64,000 bases of DNA from assembly GCF_947500655.1 (NCBI RefSeq), contig NZ_CANMSK010000005.1, positions 1 through 64,000 of the forward strand. Reading direction: 5' to 3'. The translations under genes were made by a program, and so were the position numbers. Every line of letters starts with the position of its first letter. Positions within the stretch are counted from its first letter, which is position 1. The notes below the pieces were generated by a model that was not told the origin of the DNA, ran no database searches, and was given only the letters and a program-made list of their open reading frames with translations. This DNA comes from an uncultured Psychrosphaera sp. Lineage in GTDB: Bacteria; Pseudomonadota; Gammaproteobacteria; Enterobacterales; Alteromonadaceae. Shown piece by piece: positions 9,983 to 19,566 of this stretch.

Positions 9983-10395
9983 TACATCACCGTTCTAGTT
10001 ACAAAAGTGGTTTTGAATGGTAATTTACGTGCAGCAAGTTTAAATGCTTCACGTGCTAGTTCTTCACTAACACCATCCATTTCGTAAAGTACTTTACCAG
10101 GTTGAATTTCTGCAACCCAATATTCTACATTACCCTTACCTTTACCTTGACGAACTTCTAACGGTTTTGCCGTTATTGGTTTATCAGGGAAAACACGGAT
10201 CCATATTTGACCTTGACGTTTTACCGCACGAGTCATAGCACGACGAGCTGCTTCGATTTGACGAGCTGTCATACGACCACGACCAGTAGCCTTAAGACCG
10301 AAAGTACCAAAGCTAACTTTGTTACCGTTTTGTGCTAATCCACGGTTGCGGCCTTTATGCTGCTTACGGAATTTTGTACGTTTTGGTTGTAACAT
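9982..10395 (-). CDS. rplP: 50S ribosomal protein L16
   Basis: L16 near the A site and 5S rRNA, needed for late 50S assembly. The 137-residue product starts [19 protein letters not shown] and has conserved segments [20 protein letters not shown] and [20 protein letters not shown]. Length is like E. coli (136). It lies 10 nt after rpsC and overlaps rpmC by one base. Confidence 0.98.
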   Translation of the reverse strand: MLQPKRTKFRKQHKGRNRGLAQNGNKVSFGTFGLKATGRGRMTARQIEAARRAMTRAVKRQGQIWIRVFPDKPITAKPLEVRQGKGKGNVEYWVAEIQPGKVLYEMDGVSEELAREAFKLAARKLPFKTTFVTRTVM

Positions 10396-10405
10396 CGTCT
10401 ACTCC

Positions 10406-11110
10406 CTACTTCGCTTTTTGGCTACGACGCTTCTTCGCTGGTTTTGGTTGTTTTGGCTCTTCAACTTGAACAGAACCGAAACCACCTAGTACTTCACCTT
10501 TAAAGATCCATACTTTCACACCGATGATGCCGTAAGTAGTTAATGCTTCAGAAGTCGCATAGTCGATATCAGCACGTAAAGTGTGTAGAGGTACACGGCC
10601 TTCACGATACCATTCTGAACGTGCAATTTCTGCTCCGCCCAAACGACCACTAACTTCAACTTTTATACCTTTAGCGCCAATACGCATAGCATTTTGAACC
10701 GCACGCTTCATAGCGCGACGGAACATAACACGACGTTCAAGCTGGCTAGAAATGCTGTCAGCTACTAGCTGTGCATCTAACTCAGGCTTGCGTATTTCTG
10801 CGATGTTGATTTGAGCAGGTACACCTGTCAATTTTGCAACAACATTACGAAGTTTTTCAACGTCTGCGCCTTTCTTACCAATAACAACACCAGGACGAGC
10901 CGTGTGTATAGTTACTTTGATAGATTTAGCTGGACGTTCAATCGTAATCTTAGATACTGAAGCGCTTTTTAATTCTTTAGTCAAAAATTGACGGACTTTA
11001 ATATCGCCGTTTAAATGACTCGCATATTCTTTAGTATTCGCGTACCAGGTAGAAACCCATGGTTTAGTGATACCTAGGCGAATACCCGTAGGATGTACTT
11101 TTTGACCCAT
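10406..11110 (-). CDS. rpsC: 30S ribosomal protein S3
   Basis: S3, part of the mRNA entry-channel helicase with S4 and S5. The 234-residue product has an N-terminal KH type II domain ([14 protein letters not shown] holds the GxxG loop, about residues 50-65) and the C-terminal S3 domain ([20 protein letters not shown]). The C-terminal tail is lysine-rich. It lies 11 nt after rplV. Confidence 0.98.
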   Translation of the reverse strand: MGQKVHPTGIRLGITKPWVSTWYANTKEYASHLNGDIKVRQFLTKELKSASVSKITIERPAKSIKVTIHTARPGVVIGKKGADVEKLRNVVAKLTGVPAQINIAEIRKPELDAQLVADSISSQLERRVMFRRAMKRAVQNAMRIGAKGIKVEVSGRLGGAEIARSEWYREGRVPLHTLRADIDYATSEALTTYGIIGVKVWIFKGEVLGGFGSVQVEEPKQPKPAKKRRSQKAK

Positions 11111-11121
11111 TAGTTAATCTC

Positions 11122-11451
11122 CTAATCCGCTACTACAACAGTGATATGTGAAGAGCGCTTAAGAACGCGATCAGCACGGCCTTTTGCACGAGTCTTGATG
11201 CGTTTCATTGTTGGACCTACATCCACAAATATCTTCGCAACATTAAGTTCATCGATGTCTGCACCGTCGTTATGCTCAGCATTGGCGATTGCAGATTCTA
11301 AAACTTTCTTCACTAACACAGCCGCTTTCTTGTTGCTGTATGTCAAAATTTCTAACGCTTTGTCCACTGGTAGACCACGAATCTGGTCAGCTACCAAGCG
11401 AGCCTTCTGTGGAGAAGTACGGGCAAAACGATGTTTAGCTAAAGCTTCCAT
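11122..11451 (-). CDS. rplV: 50S ribosomal protein L22
   Basis: L22, whose extended beta-hairpin lines the exit tunnel and influences macrolide action and nascent-chain arrest. The 109-residue product starts [20 protein letters not shown]. The hairpin segment around [20 protein letters not shown] is intact, with no deletion like those linked to macrolide resistance. It lies 9 nt after rpsS. Confidence 0.97.
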   Translation of the reverse strand: MEALAKHRFARTSPQKARLVADQIRGLPVDKALEILTYSNKKAAVLVKKVLESAIANAEHNDGADIDELNVAKIFVDVGPTMKRIKTRAKGRADRVLKRSSHITVVVAD

Positions 11452-11460
11452 TTTCTACTC

Positions 11461-11739
11461 CTACTTCTTCTTAGCTTTCTTGTCAGCCGCGTGACCGCGG
11501 TACGTACGTGTAGGTGAAAACTCACCTAACTTGTGTCCAACCATTTCGTCAGAAACATATACTGGAACGTGTTGACGACCATTATGGACAGCGATGGTCA
11601 ATCCAATCATATCAGGAATGATCATTGAGCGACGAGACCAAGTTTTAATTGGTTTCTTGTTCCCGCTTTCCAAGGCTGCTTCAACCTTCTTCAGCAAGTG
11701 TAGGTCTATAAAAGGACCTTTCTTGAGAGAACGTGGCAT
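11461..11739 (-). CDS. rpsS: 30S ribosomal protein S19
   Basis: S19 of the 30S head, paired with S13 near the A site. The 92-residue product ([20 protein letters not shown]) has the signature [20 protein letters not shown]. Length equals E. coli. It follows rplB by 16 nt. Confidence 0.98.
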   Translation of the reverse strand: MPRSLKKGPFIDLHLLKKVEAALESGNKKPIKTWSRRSMIIPDMIGLTIAVHNGRQHVPVYVSDEMVGHKLGEFSPTRTYRGHAADKKAKKK

Positions 11740-11755
11740 GGTATTACCTCACTAA

Positions 11756-12580
11756 TTATTTATTACGACGACGAACAATATACTTGTCCGTTGACTTGTT
11801 CTTACGAGTCTTAGCACCTTTAGTCGGTTTACCCCAAGGAGTAACCGGGTGACGACCACCAGAAGTACGACCTTCACCACCACCATGTGGGTGATCTACC
11901 GGGTTCATAACAACACCACGGACTGTAGGACGTACACCGCGCCAACGGCTTGCACCAGCTTTACCAAGCTTGCGAAGCATATGTTCAGCGTTACCAACTT
12001 CACCTAACGTCGCACGACAATCAGCAAGAACTTTACGCATTTCGCCAGAGCGAAGACGTACTGTTACATATTGACCATCAAATGCTAAGATTTGTACGTA
12101 AGCACCTGCAGAACGAGCAAGCTGTGCACCTTTACCAGGTTTCAACTCAACGTTATGTACTGTGCTACCTACAGGCATGTTACGCATAGGCATAGCATTA
12201 CCAGGTTTAATCGGGGCATCGATACCAGACATAACTGGATCACCTGCTTTTAGACCTTTAGGCGCGATGATGTACTTACGTTCACCGTCTGCATAAAGAA
12301 CTAATGCAATGTTTGCACTACGATTTGGATCGTATTCTAGACGTTCAACCTTTGCAGGGATCCCATCTTTATTACGTTTAAAATCCACAACACGGTAATG
12401 TTGTTTATGACCGCCACCAATGTGACGAACAGTAATACGACCGTTATTGTTACGACCACCTGATTTAGATTTTTTTTCTAAAAGAGGAGCGTATGGTGCG
12501 CCTTTATGTAACTCGGTATTAACTACCTTCGTTACGTGACGGCGACCAGGAGAAGTTGGTTTACATTTTACTAAAGCCAT
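11756..12580 (-). CDS. rplB: 50S ribosomal protein L2
   Basis: L2, one of the most conserved ribosomal proteins, needed for subunit association and peptidyl transferase activity. The 274-residue product has the OB-fold and SH3-like core plus the C-terminal signature [20 protein letters not shown]; the histidine in HPHGGG corresponds to the functionally important E. coli H229. It lies 14 nt after rplW. Confidence 0.98.
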   Translation of the reverse strand: MALVKCKPTSPGRRHVTKVVNTELHKGAPYAPLLEKKSKSGGRNNNGRITVRHIGGGHKQHYRVVDFKRNKDGIPAKVERLEYDPNRSANIALVLYADGERKYIIAPKGLKAGDPVMSGIDAPIKPGNAMPMRNMPVGSTVHNVELKPGKGAQLARSAGAYVQILAFDGQYVTVRLRSGEMRKVLADCRATLGEVGNAEHMLRKLGKAGASRWRGVRPTVRGVVMNPVDHPHGGGEGRTSGGRHPVTPWGKPTKGAKTRKNKSTDKYIVRRRNK

Positions 12581-12594
12581 TTTTCAGTCTCCTA

Positions 12595-12900
12595 TTACTC
12601 GGCTGCGCCGTCTTCAAGATCAAGAGAAGCACCTTCAGCAAGTGTCACGTAAGCTTTTTTCCAATTCTTACGACGACCCATGCGGGCACCAGTACGTTTC
12701 GCTTTACCTTTCACATTAAGTGAATTTACTTTCGTAACTTCAACTTCGAAAAGTTTTTCAACAGCAGCTTTAATTTCTGCTTTTGTAGCGTCTACAGCAA
12801 CTTTGAATACTAACGTGTTGTTAGCTTCATTCGCTAATGTGCTCTTTTCAGAAACATGCGGAGCTACTAATACTTTTAACAAACGTTCTTCGCTTATCAT
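12595..12900 (-). CDS. rplW: 50S ribosomal protein L23
   Basis: L23 at the exit tunnel rim, the docking site for trigger factor and SRP. The 101-residue product ([20 protein letters not shown]) has the conserved [12 protein letters not shown] loop and a glutamate-rich C-terminus. Its ATG overlaps the rplD stop in an ATGA arrangement, indicating translational coupling. Confidence 0.97.
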   Translation of the reverse strand: MISEERLLKVLVAPHVSEKSTLANEANNTLVFKVAVDATKAEIKAAVEKLFEVEVTKVNSLNVKGKAKRTGARMGRRKNWKKAYVTLAEGASLDLEDGAAE

Positions 12901-13502
12901 GCTAGCATCTCCTCAATTTGTTTCACGGCACCAGCAGTTACTACAACTTTATCAAACGCGATTAAACTAACCGGGTCGATTGTTGCAACGTCACGTACAT
13001 CAACTTTATATAAGTTGCGTGCTGATAAGAATAAGTTCTCAGATACTTCTTCAGTTATGATAAGTACATCTTTCAAGCTCATTTCGTTTAATTTAGCAGC
13101 TAGTGCTTTAGTTTTAGGAGTTTCTAATTCGAAACTTTCTACAACTACGAAACGTTCTTGACGAACTAATTCAGATAGGATGCTTTGGATAGCACCACGA
13201 TACATTTTCTTATTCACTTTTTGTGAATGGTCTTGTGGTTTTGCAGCAAATGTAACACCACCAGAACGCCATATTGGAGAACGTATAGTACCCGCACGAG
13301 CGCGACCTGTTCCCTTTTGACGCCATGGTTTAATACCACCACCGCTAACTTCTGAGCGAGTTTTTTGAGCTTTAGAACCCTGACGAGCACCTGCAGCGTA
13401 TGCAGTTACTACTTGGTGAACTAATGCTTCATTGAACTCACGACCGAAGGTAGCTTCAGAAACTTCAACAGCGCCCTTAGCGCCAGCAAAATCTAATTTC
13501 AT
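12897..13502 (-). CDS. rplD: 50S ribosomal protein L4
   Basis: L4, a tunnel protein that in E. coli also represses transcription and translation of the S10 operon by binding its leader. The ATG at 13502 lies 7 nt after a GGAG site and gives [20 protein letters not shown], 201 residues as in E. coli; an upstream GTG is less likely. The extended loop [18 protein letters not shown] is complete. Stop overlaps rplW. Confidence 0.97.
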   Translation of the reverse strand: MKLDFAGAKGAVEVSEATFGREFNEALVHQVVTAYAAGARQGSKAQKTRSEVSGGGIKPWRQKGTGRARAGTIRSPIWRSGGVTFAAKPQDHSQKVNKKMYRGAIQSILSELVRQERFVVVESFELETPKTKALAAKLNEMSLKDVLIITEEVSENLFLSARNLYKVDVRDVATIDPVSLIAFDKVVVTAGAVKQIEEMLA

Positions 13503-13516
13503 CACTATTCTCCGGA

Positions 13517-14155
13517 TTACGCTTTAACAGCAGGTTTAACAATGACGTCGCCGCCGATTGAACCAGGTACAGCGCCTTTAACTAACAATAAGTTACGCTC
13601 TGCATCTACACGTACAACTTCAAGATTCTGAGTTGTTGTACGTACGTTACCCATTTGGCCAGCCATTTTCTTACCTTTAAATACACGACCTGGAGTTTGG
13701 TTTTGACCAATTGAACCCGGCGCACGGTGAGAAAGTGAGTTACCATGAGTTGCGTCTTGCATGCTGAAATTCCAGCGCTTAACACCACCTTGGAAACCTT
13801 TACCTTTTGACGTGCCTGTAACGTCTACTAATTTAGCGTCATTAAATACTTCTACTGTAATTTCGCTACCAACTGCGATATCGTCGCCTTCACCTGCGGC
13901 TAAGCGAAATTCCCACATACCACGGCCAGCTTCAACACCTGCTTTCGCAAAGTGTCCTGCTTGTGCCTTAGTTACGCGGTTCGCTTTTTTAGTGCCTGCA
14001 GTTACTTGCAATGCGCGATAACCGTCGGTTTCTTCGTTACGGATTTGAGTAACACGGTTAGGTGTTGCTTCTATTACCGTAACAGGAATCGATACACCAT
14101 CTTCAGTGAAGATACGTGTCATTCCTACTTTACGTCCGACTAGACCTATAGTCAT
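13517..14155 (-). CDS. rplC: 50S ribosomal protein L3
   Basis: L3, an early 23S rRNA binder reaching the peptidyl transferase centre. The 212-residue product ([20 protein letters not shown]) has the central extension [20 protein letters not shown]; its glutamine in GQNQTPGRV is at the site methylated by PrmB in enterobacteria. Slightly longer than E. coli (209). It is second in the S10 operon. Confidence 0.98.
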   Translation of the reverse strand: MTIGLVGRKVGMTRIFTEDGVSIPVTVIEATPNRVTQIRNEETDGYRALQVTAGTKKANRVTKAQAGHFAKAGVEAGRGMWEFRLAAGEGDDIAVGSEITVEVFNDAKLVDVTGTSKGKGFQGGVKRWNFSMQDATHGNSLSHRAPGSIGQNQTPGRVFKGKKMAGQMGNVRTTTQNLEVVRVDAERNLLLVKGAVPGSIGGDVIVKPAVKA

Positions 14156-14179
14156 TTTGAAACCCCTTTAATCTCTCGA

Positions 14180-14704
<525 letters not shown>

Positions 14705-14712
14705 GAGTGCGC

Positions 14713-14740
14713 ATTCTATAGATTCTGACTATAAATGCAA
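14713..14740 (-). promoter_or_regulatory. Predicted S10 operon promoter
   Basis: On the minus strand there is a -35 TTGCAT (14735..14740), a 16-bp spacer and a -10 TAGAAT (14713..14718), followed by a GCGCAC discriminator. The layout resembles the rRNA-type promoter at the left edge and fits growth-rate control. Confidence 0.6.
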
Positions 14741-14816
14741 CAGGTAATTGACATTTATCTCAATTAAGTTGAGGGGGATAAAATTAGATAGGCTTTATTC
14801 TAGGACGGGTTTAATC

Positions 14817-14854
14817 ATTATACCTCCAGCTCAAGTGTTAAGCGGAGGTATAAT
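14817..14854. repeat. Perfect 11-bp inverted repeat after the acyl-CoA dehydrogenase gene
   Basis: Arms ATTATACCTCC (14817..14827) and GGAGGTATAAT (14844..14854) flank a 16-nt loop. It sits about 60 bp past the stop of the acyl-CoA dehydrogenase gene and upstream of the S10 promoter. A stem this strong could end transcription, but no T run follows on the minus strand. The rest of 14741..14912 shows nothing else. Confidence 0.7.
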
Positions 14855-14912
14855 AGGTAATTGCTCGATTAATCAGTATTTATTGGCTTACGTAGAATAA
14901 ATGCTTACTTTA

Positions 14913-16682
14913 CTAGAAGTCTTCAACATCAAACTGATATAGATTATCTGCACCAGATTCTATTTGTAGTTTTAGACTAGCTATTTTAGGTAATACTCTA
15001 GCAAAGTAATATTTACCTGTTTTCACTTTAGACTGAGCCAACACTTTGTCATCTATGCTGTTGGCTGAAACCATCATCTTAGCCCACATATAACCAAACA
15101 TAACATAGCCAAATAAGTGTAAGTACTCAACCGAGGCAGCACCAAGCTCGTCTGGATTAACGGATGCTTTCTTTAGAACATCAACAGTAACAGCAGATAA
15201 CAAGTCAACAGCTTCTATCAGTTGAGCTAATTCATCTGAGAAAGTTGCTTCATTGTGCTTGGCAAATTCAATAATTTCTTTTGCTAATAAATTTGCTGTA
15301 TGACCATTATCCATTGCTACTTTTCGGCCAATTAAATCAAGGGCTTGAACGCCATTTGTCCCTTCATATATTTGTGTAATGCGACAATCTCTAACCAGTT
15401 GCTCTTGTCCCCATTCACGAATATAACCGTGACCACCAAATACTTGTTGACCTGCAACACATGAATCAAAGCCCATGTCAGTTACAAATGCTTTCGCAAT
15501 TGGCGTTAATAGCTGACCTTTATCGTATGCTGTTTTGACTGCATCCGCATCATCTGAAAATTTAGCAATATCGAGTTGCATAGCAACATAAGTATTAAAT
15601 GCTCTTGCGCCTTCATTTAACGCCTTCATGTTTAATAACATTCTACGAACATCTGGATGAACGATAATCGGCTGAGGCTTCTTATCTTCAGTCTTAACTG
15701 TGCCTTTGCCTTGTTTTCTATCTATAGCGTATTCCAACGCATTTTGATAAGAACGTTCTGACGCACCTAAGCCTTGAATCCCCACAAATAAGCGCTCGTA
15801 GTTCATCATAGTGAACATGCACGCTAGCCCTTTATTTTCTTCACCAACTAGATAACCTTTAGCGTCATCGAAGTTCATTACACACGTAGAACTACCATGA
15901 ATACCCATTTTATGTTCAATAGAGCCACAACCTACTGTATTAAGCTCACCTAATGAGCCATCTCCATTTACATTATATTTAGGCACTATAAATAAAGAAA
16001 TGCCACGAGAGCCTTCTGGTGCGCCTGGTAATTTTGCTAACACTAAATGAATAATATTTTCAGTTAGGTCGTGTTCACCACCAGTTATGAAAATTTTACT
16101 GCCTGTGATGTTGTAGCTGTTATCATCATTTTTAACGGCTTTAGTTTTAATCAAACCTAAATCGGTCCCCGCATGGGCTTCCGTTAAACACATACTGCCG
16201 GTCCAAGTTCCTGCATACATGTTTGGTAAATAAGTATTTTTTAATTCTTCTGAGGCGTGAGCATGAATAGATACACATGCTCCAGCGGTAAGGCCTGAAT
16301 ATAAAGAGAAGCCAAGATCTGCGCCACACATCATTTCTTCATGCATAGCTGATAGCATTTTAGGCATGCCCATACCGCCATATTCAGGATCGCCAGCTAA
16401 ACCAACCCAGCCTCCTTCGGCTACAACATTGTATGCTTCTTTAAATCCTTTAGGCGTGGTAATTTTACCATCTGTCCAAGTTACGCCTTCTTCATCTGCA
16501 GCTCGGCTATTTGGTGCGATAACACCTTCTGTTACTTTGGCACTTTCTAATAAAATTGCATTTGCGGTTTCGCGATCAATGCTTTCTGCTAATTGGGCAT
16601 TATCTTGCCAAAATTCATCCGCTTGAAATACGTCAAATAATAAAAAGTTCATGTCATTTACAGGGGCAGAATATTTACTCAT
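14913..16682 (-). CDS. Acyl-CoA dehydrogenase with C-terminal extension domain (DmdC/FadE-like)
   Basis: Flavoprotein that introduces the alpha-beta double bond into acyl-CoA thioesters in fatty acid or related catabolism. The 589-residue product has N-terminal helical, middle beta (CLTEAHAGTDLGLIKTKA; KIFITGGEHD) and C-terminal helical domains plus the roughly 120-residue extra C-terminal domain typical of the 600-residue bacterial group that includes DmdC. The catalytic-glutamate motif IYEGTNGVQALD is present. Substrate cannot be fixed from sequence: medium or long acyl chains or methylmercaptopropionyl-CoA are possible. It is transcribed alone. Confidence 0.9.
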   Translation of the reverse strand: MSKYSAPVNDMNFLLFDVFQADEFWQDNAQLAESIDRETANAILLESAKVTEGVIAPNSRAADEEGVTWTDGKITTPKGFKEAYNVVAEGGWVGLAGDPEYGGMGMPKMLSAMHEEMMCGADLGFSLYSGLTAGACVSIHAHASEELKNTYLPNMYAGTWTGSMCLTEAHAGTDLGLIKTKAVKNDDNSYNITGSKIFITGGEHDLTENIIHLVLAKLPGAPEGSRGISLFIVPKYNVNGDGSLGELNTVGCGSIEHKMGIHGSSTCVMNFDDAKGYLVGEENKGLACMFTMMNYERLFVGIQGLGASERSYQNALEYAIDRKQGKGTVKTEDKKPQPIIVHPDVRRMLLNMKALNEGARAFNTYVAMQLDIAKFSDDADAVKTAYDKGQLLTPIAKAFVTDMGFDSCVAGQQVFGGHGYIREWGQEQLVRDCRITQIYEGTNGVQALDLIGRKVAMDNGHTANLLAKEIIEFAKHNEATFSDELAQLIEAVDLLSAVTVDVLKKASVNPDELGAASVEYLHLFGYVMFGYMWAKMMVSANSIDDKVLAQSKVKTGKYYFARVLPKIASLKLQIESGADNLYQFDVEDF

Positions 16683-16738
16683 TTTTTTTCACTCATTGAT
16701 CAAAAGTTAACAAACTATACATTAAGAACAAATTAAAA

Positions 16739-16748
16739 CAAACGTTTG
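16739..16748. promoter_or_regulatory. Palindrome upstream of the acyl-CoA dehydrogenase gene
   Basis: Perfect palindrome CAAACGTTTG about 57 bp upstream of the start codon. TetR-family fatty-acid regulators of the PsrA type bind palindromes of this general look in gammaproteobacteria, so this is a candidate operator. A single short site; assignment is inference. Confidence 0.3.
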
Positions 16749-16899
16749 AATTTATTCTTACCTATCTTATAAACACTAAACAAATATAGCTGATAGTTTT
16801 AATTTTTCTTACTGCTAAGTTTAATAAACAATAGATAAATTAGAGAAAATACAACAGAATCCGAATAAGAGAAACTAATAACGAGATGAAAAAAGAACT

Positions 16900-17349
16900 A
16901 TGACTATTTGGGTTGATGCAGATGCTTGTCCACTTCCAGCAAAAGAAATTTTATTTAAGGCTGCAGAGCGAACAAAAACACAATTAATTTTAGTGGCAAA
17001 TCAATACATTAAAATTCCACCATCACAGTTTATTCAAATGATACAAGTGCCTAGTGGATTTGATGTGGCCGATGATGAAATTGTAAAGCGCGCGCAACCT
17101 AATGATTTAGTTATAACATCAGATATTCCACTGGCGGCTGAAATAGTAGAAAAAGGCGCATTGGCACTAAATCCAAGAGGTGAGCTTTACACCACCAGCA
17201 ACATTAAACAAATACTTAATATGCGTGACTTTATGGATACTATGCGATCAAGTGGGATTAATAGCACCGGACAGCCTAAATATGGTGATAAAGATAAGCA
17301 ACAATTTGCTAATCAGCTGGATCAGTGGCTAGCAAAGTCATCGCATTAG
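16900..17349 (+). CDS. yaiI: YaiI/YqxD family protein (DUF188, UPF0178)
   Basis: Conserved protein of unknown biochemical function with a PIN-like/NYN-type fold. The 149-residue product starts [20 protein letters not shown], the family signature with conserved aspartates, and has [22 protein letters not shown] in the middle, again family-typical acidic residues. It is monocistronic and is followed by a symmetric terminator. Confidence 0.9.
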   Translation: MTIWVDADACPLPAKEILFKAAERTKTQLILVANQYIKIPPSQFIQMIQVPSGFDVADDEIVKRAQPNDLVITSDIPLAAEIVEKGALALNPRGELYTTSNIKQILNMRDFMDTMRSSGINSTGQPKYGDKDKQQFANQLDQWLAKSSH

Positions 17350-17352
17350 CTC

Positions 17353-17384
17353 AAAAAAAGCAGTGATTATAATCACTGCTTTTT
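17353..17384. terminator. Bidirectional terminator between yaiI and the yiiD-like gene
   Basis: AAAAGCAGTGATT pairs with AATCACTGCTTTT, with A and T runs on both sides. The flanking genes converge, so it can end both transcripts. Confidence 0.92.
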
Positions 17385-17420
17385 ATTAATAACTGCAATT
17401 ACCTGCTACTAATTTGTAAG

Positions 17421-18335
17421 TTACGGCTCTTCATTTTCTACTTTGGGGATCACCACATAATGACCAGTAAACTCAGCAACTGGAGTTACATCATCTAACA
17501 CTTCTACCTTCACGGTTATTTTGGCTTTTTCATTATTCTCTAGTGGCTTAAAATCACCTTCGATATTTTCAAAATTAGCAATTGAACGAGGTAACTCTGT
17601 AACCGGTTTATGATAATGAATATCTGCATCAGCCAGTGCAATATCACCTTCGATTTTTTCTTCTTTCATCATCAAGTGGACTAAGCCCCAGCCTGTTAAA
17701 GTAGCTAATGAATAAATACTGCCCGCAAACATAGTGCCTTGTAAGTTCATTTTTGGGTTTAATGCCGCTCTAGTTTCAAAAGTAGAACCTGTATATTGAA
17801 ATACCCGAATTCCCATAAGCTGGGTTATTGGGATCTCTTGATGCCAAATATTTTGTAAATCTAAACACCATTGAGGGTTGCGAATAATAACTTCTACTCC
17901 CTCTAATGGTTTACACATTTGCATATGTGGAATTTGTCCAAATATTTCTGGAGCTTCTCCTGTAACGTGATAGCCTAAATTTTCATAGAAATTAGTCGCA
18001 CTTTTACGAGCATTTAAAATAACTCGTTTAACACTCTCTTGTCGTGCGATTGCCTCTAAAGACTCCAACATGATCGTTGCCAAGCCTTTACGTCTGTGTT
18101 GCTCAATAACGGCCATATAACGGATCTGCCCTTCATCCGTATTAACTATATGTAGTCTAGCAACGCCAACAACCTTACCTTGATCATCAATAACCATTCG
18201 ATGCCAAGCATGTTGTTCATATTCGTCTTTTTCTGATCCCCTAGGTTCTTGTAAAGGCGCTCTTAATACTTGCCAACGGATCTCGTAGTAATGTTCCCAC
18301 TCTTCCTCTGTTTGTGGAGCAACCACTTGATACAT
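17421..18335 (-). CDS. yiiD: YiiD-like bifunctional protein: GNAT acetyltransferase fused to hotdog-fold domain
   Basis: Two-domain protein of 304 residues. The N-terminal GNAT domain (about 1-150) has the acetyl-CoA-binding segment IEQHRRKGLATIMLE and YENLGYHVTGEAPEIFG. The C-terminal hotdog domain (about 155-304) has NPKMNLQGTMFAGSIYSLATLTGW, the YiiD C-terminal signature. From memory, E. coli YiiD has been described as a malonyl-ACP decarboxylase feeding fatty acid initiation through this hotdog domain; that role is inferred here. It is divergent from the methyltransferase-fold gene at 18437. Confidence 0.85.
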   Translation of the reverse strand: MYQVVAPQTEEEWEHYYEIRWQVLRAPLQEPRGSEKDEYEQHAWHRMVIDDQGKVVGVARLHIVNTDEGQIRYMAVIEQHRRKGLATIMLESLEAIARQESVKRVILNARKSATNFYENLGYHVTGEAPEIFGQIPHMQMCKPLEGVEVIIRNPQWCLDLQNIWHQEIPITQLMGIRVFQYTGSTFETRAALNPKMNLQGTMFAGSIYSLATLTGWGLVHLMMKEEKIEGDIALADADIHYHKPVTELPRSIANFENIEGDFKPLENNEKAKITVKVEVLDDVTPVAEFTGHYVVIPKVENEEP

Positions 18336-18436
18336 ATATATCCCCTGCCGAATTTAAAACACTATTATTTTTATGTTTATATTTTTTATTATTTACGTTA
18401 CAAATAACTCAATCTTTCAACCATTTAAGACTATTC

Positions 18437-19159
18437 ATGAACTTAGCGCAAATACTATCTCCAGATAAACAAGCTAAAATGGTTTATATGAATAACGATT
18501 CAAACAATAGAATCACTATTTATCAGAACGAAAACTACACTTGGTTGTTAGTACAAGATGTAATTCAAAGTGCAATAGAAAACCAAAAACCTTATAGACC
18601 AATTCTGCCATATTGTTTTGTTATGCTGCTGCCTATGCTACATCACAAAGCACCAAATTCAATTTTAGAGCTAGGTGGTGGGGGTCTTTCTATACAGCGT
18701 TATCTAAGTTATGCCTACCCTGCTATTAAGATGACTAGTGTTGAAGGCAGTCGGAAAATTTTGGATGTGGTAGATCAATTTTTTCCTACTATTAATCAAC
18801 CGTCCGTGATTAAACAAGATGCGTTTAGCTTTATAGATTCTGCACACCAAAAACAAACCCGTTACGATTGGATTTTGTCAGATCTCTTCCATGGAGACGA
18901 ATCACCAATACTTATTAAAAATCAGAGATTATTCAAACAACTATTCGATTTAATAAATCCGAACGGTTGGTTAGTAATAAACTGCTTAATTGATAATGAT
19001 GAGGACGTCATGCTGTTAGGCGACTATTTAAAGCAAACATTTAATAATAAGCATTATATTTTTGCCGTACCTAATATGCAAAACCATATATTAATGGTTA
19101 ATAAAATAGAAAACTTCCATTTCCCTGAAGATATTGAATTATGGAATAAAGCTAAGTAA
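18437..19159 (+). CDS. Spermidine synthase-like SAM-fold protein
   Basis: Rossmann-fold protein related to polyamine aminopropyltransferases and methyltransferases. The 240-residue product has the glycine-rich motif SILELGGGGLSIQRYLS, the acidic residue ending the next strand (MTSVEGSRKIL), DAFSFID and the catalytic-loop region YDWILSDLFHG. It is shorter than true SpeE and no SpeD gene is adjacent, so spermidine synthesis is uncertain. I use the ATG at 18437; a longer frame would run into the divergent neighbour. Confidence 0.7.
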   Translation: MNLAQILSPDKQAKMVYMNNDSNNRITIYQNENYTWLLVQDVIQSAIENQKPYRPILPYCFVMLLPMLHHKAPNSILELGGGGLSIQRYLSYAYPAIKMTSVEGSRKILDVVDQFFPTINQPSVIKQDAFSFIDSAHQKQTRYDWILSDLFHGDESPILIKNQRLFKQLFDLINPNGWLVINCLIDNDEDVMLLGDYLKQTFNNKHYIFAVPNMQNHILMVNKIENFHFPEDIELWNKAK

Positions 19160-19223
19160 CACAAGTTGTACATATGTTACTTATTTATATTGTGGAGTTA
19201 ATATAAAGCGGTCTTAAGAAAAG

Positions 19224-19463
19224 TTACTTATTTTTTAATTCTTCAACTATGACTTCTAGCTGTTCCAACTTTGCACGAGTTCTCGCTAGTACTTGAGTCT
19301 GCACGTCAAATTCTTCACGGCTAACTACATCTAATTGAGTCAGTTTAGCTTGTAAAACTGCCTTTACTTTCTCTTCAACATTGTCAGCTATGTTTTTAAC
19401 ACCTGGAGGGATGGCATTTGTTATTTGTTCCGCTAACTGCTCTATTTTTTTAGCGTTTAACAT
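19224..19463 (-). CDS. ubiK: Ubiquinone biosynthesis accessory factor UbiK (BMFP domain)
   Basis: Small coiled-coil protein that binds UbiJ and lipids and supports aerobic ubiquinone synthesis. The 79-residue product starts MLNAKKIEQLAEQITNAIPP and ends in the coiled coil EEFDVQTQVLARTRAKLEQL, the BMFP signature formerly called YqiC. It stands alone, downstream of and parallel to the TraF-like gene. Confidence 0.9.
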   Translation of the reverse strand: MLNAKKIEQLAEQITNAIPPGVKNIADNVEEKVKAVLQAKLTQLDVVSREEFDVQTQVLARTRAKLEQLEVIVEELKNK

Positions 19464-19501
19464 AGTGTGATCCTTAAAATTTTATTATTGAGTGATAATA
19501 C

Positions 19502-19532
19502 AAAAAAAGACCAACATATGTTGGCCTTTTTA
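19502..19532 (-). terminator. Terminator after the TraF-like gene
   Basis: GGCCAACATATGTTGGTC hairpin followed by seven T on the minus strand, 35 nt after the stop codon of the outer membrane protein gene. Confidence 0.9.
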
Positions 19533-19566
19533 TATTTTTATTTCAATATTTTACACTAACGTTTAA

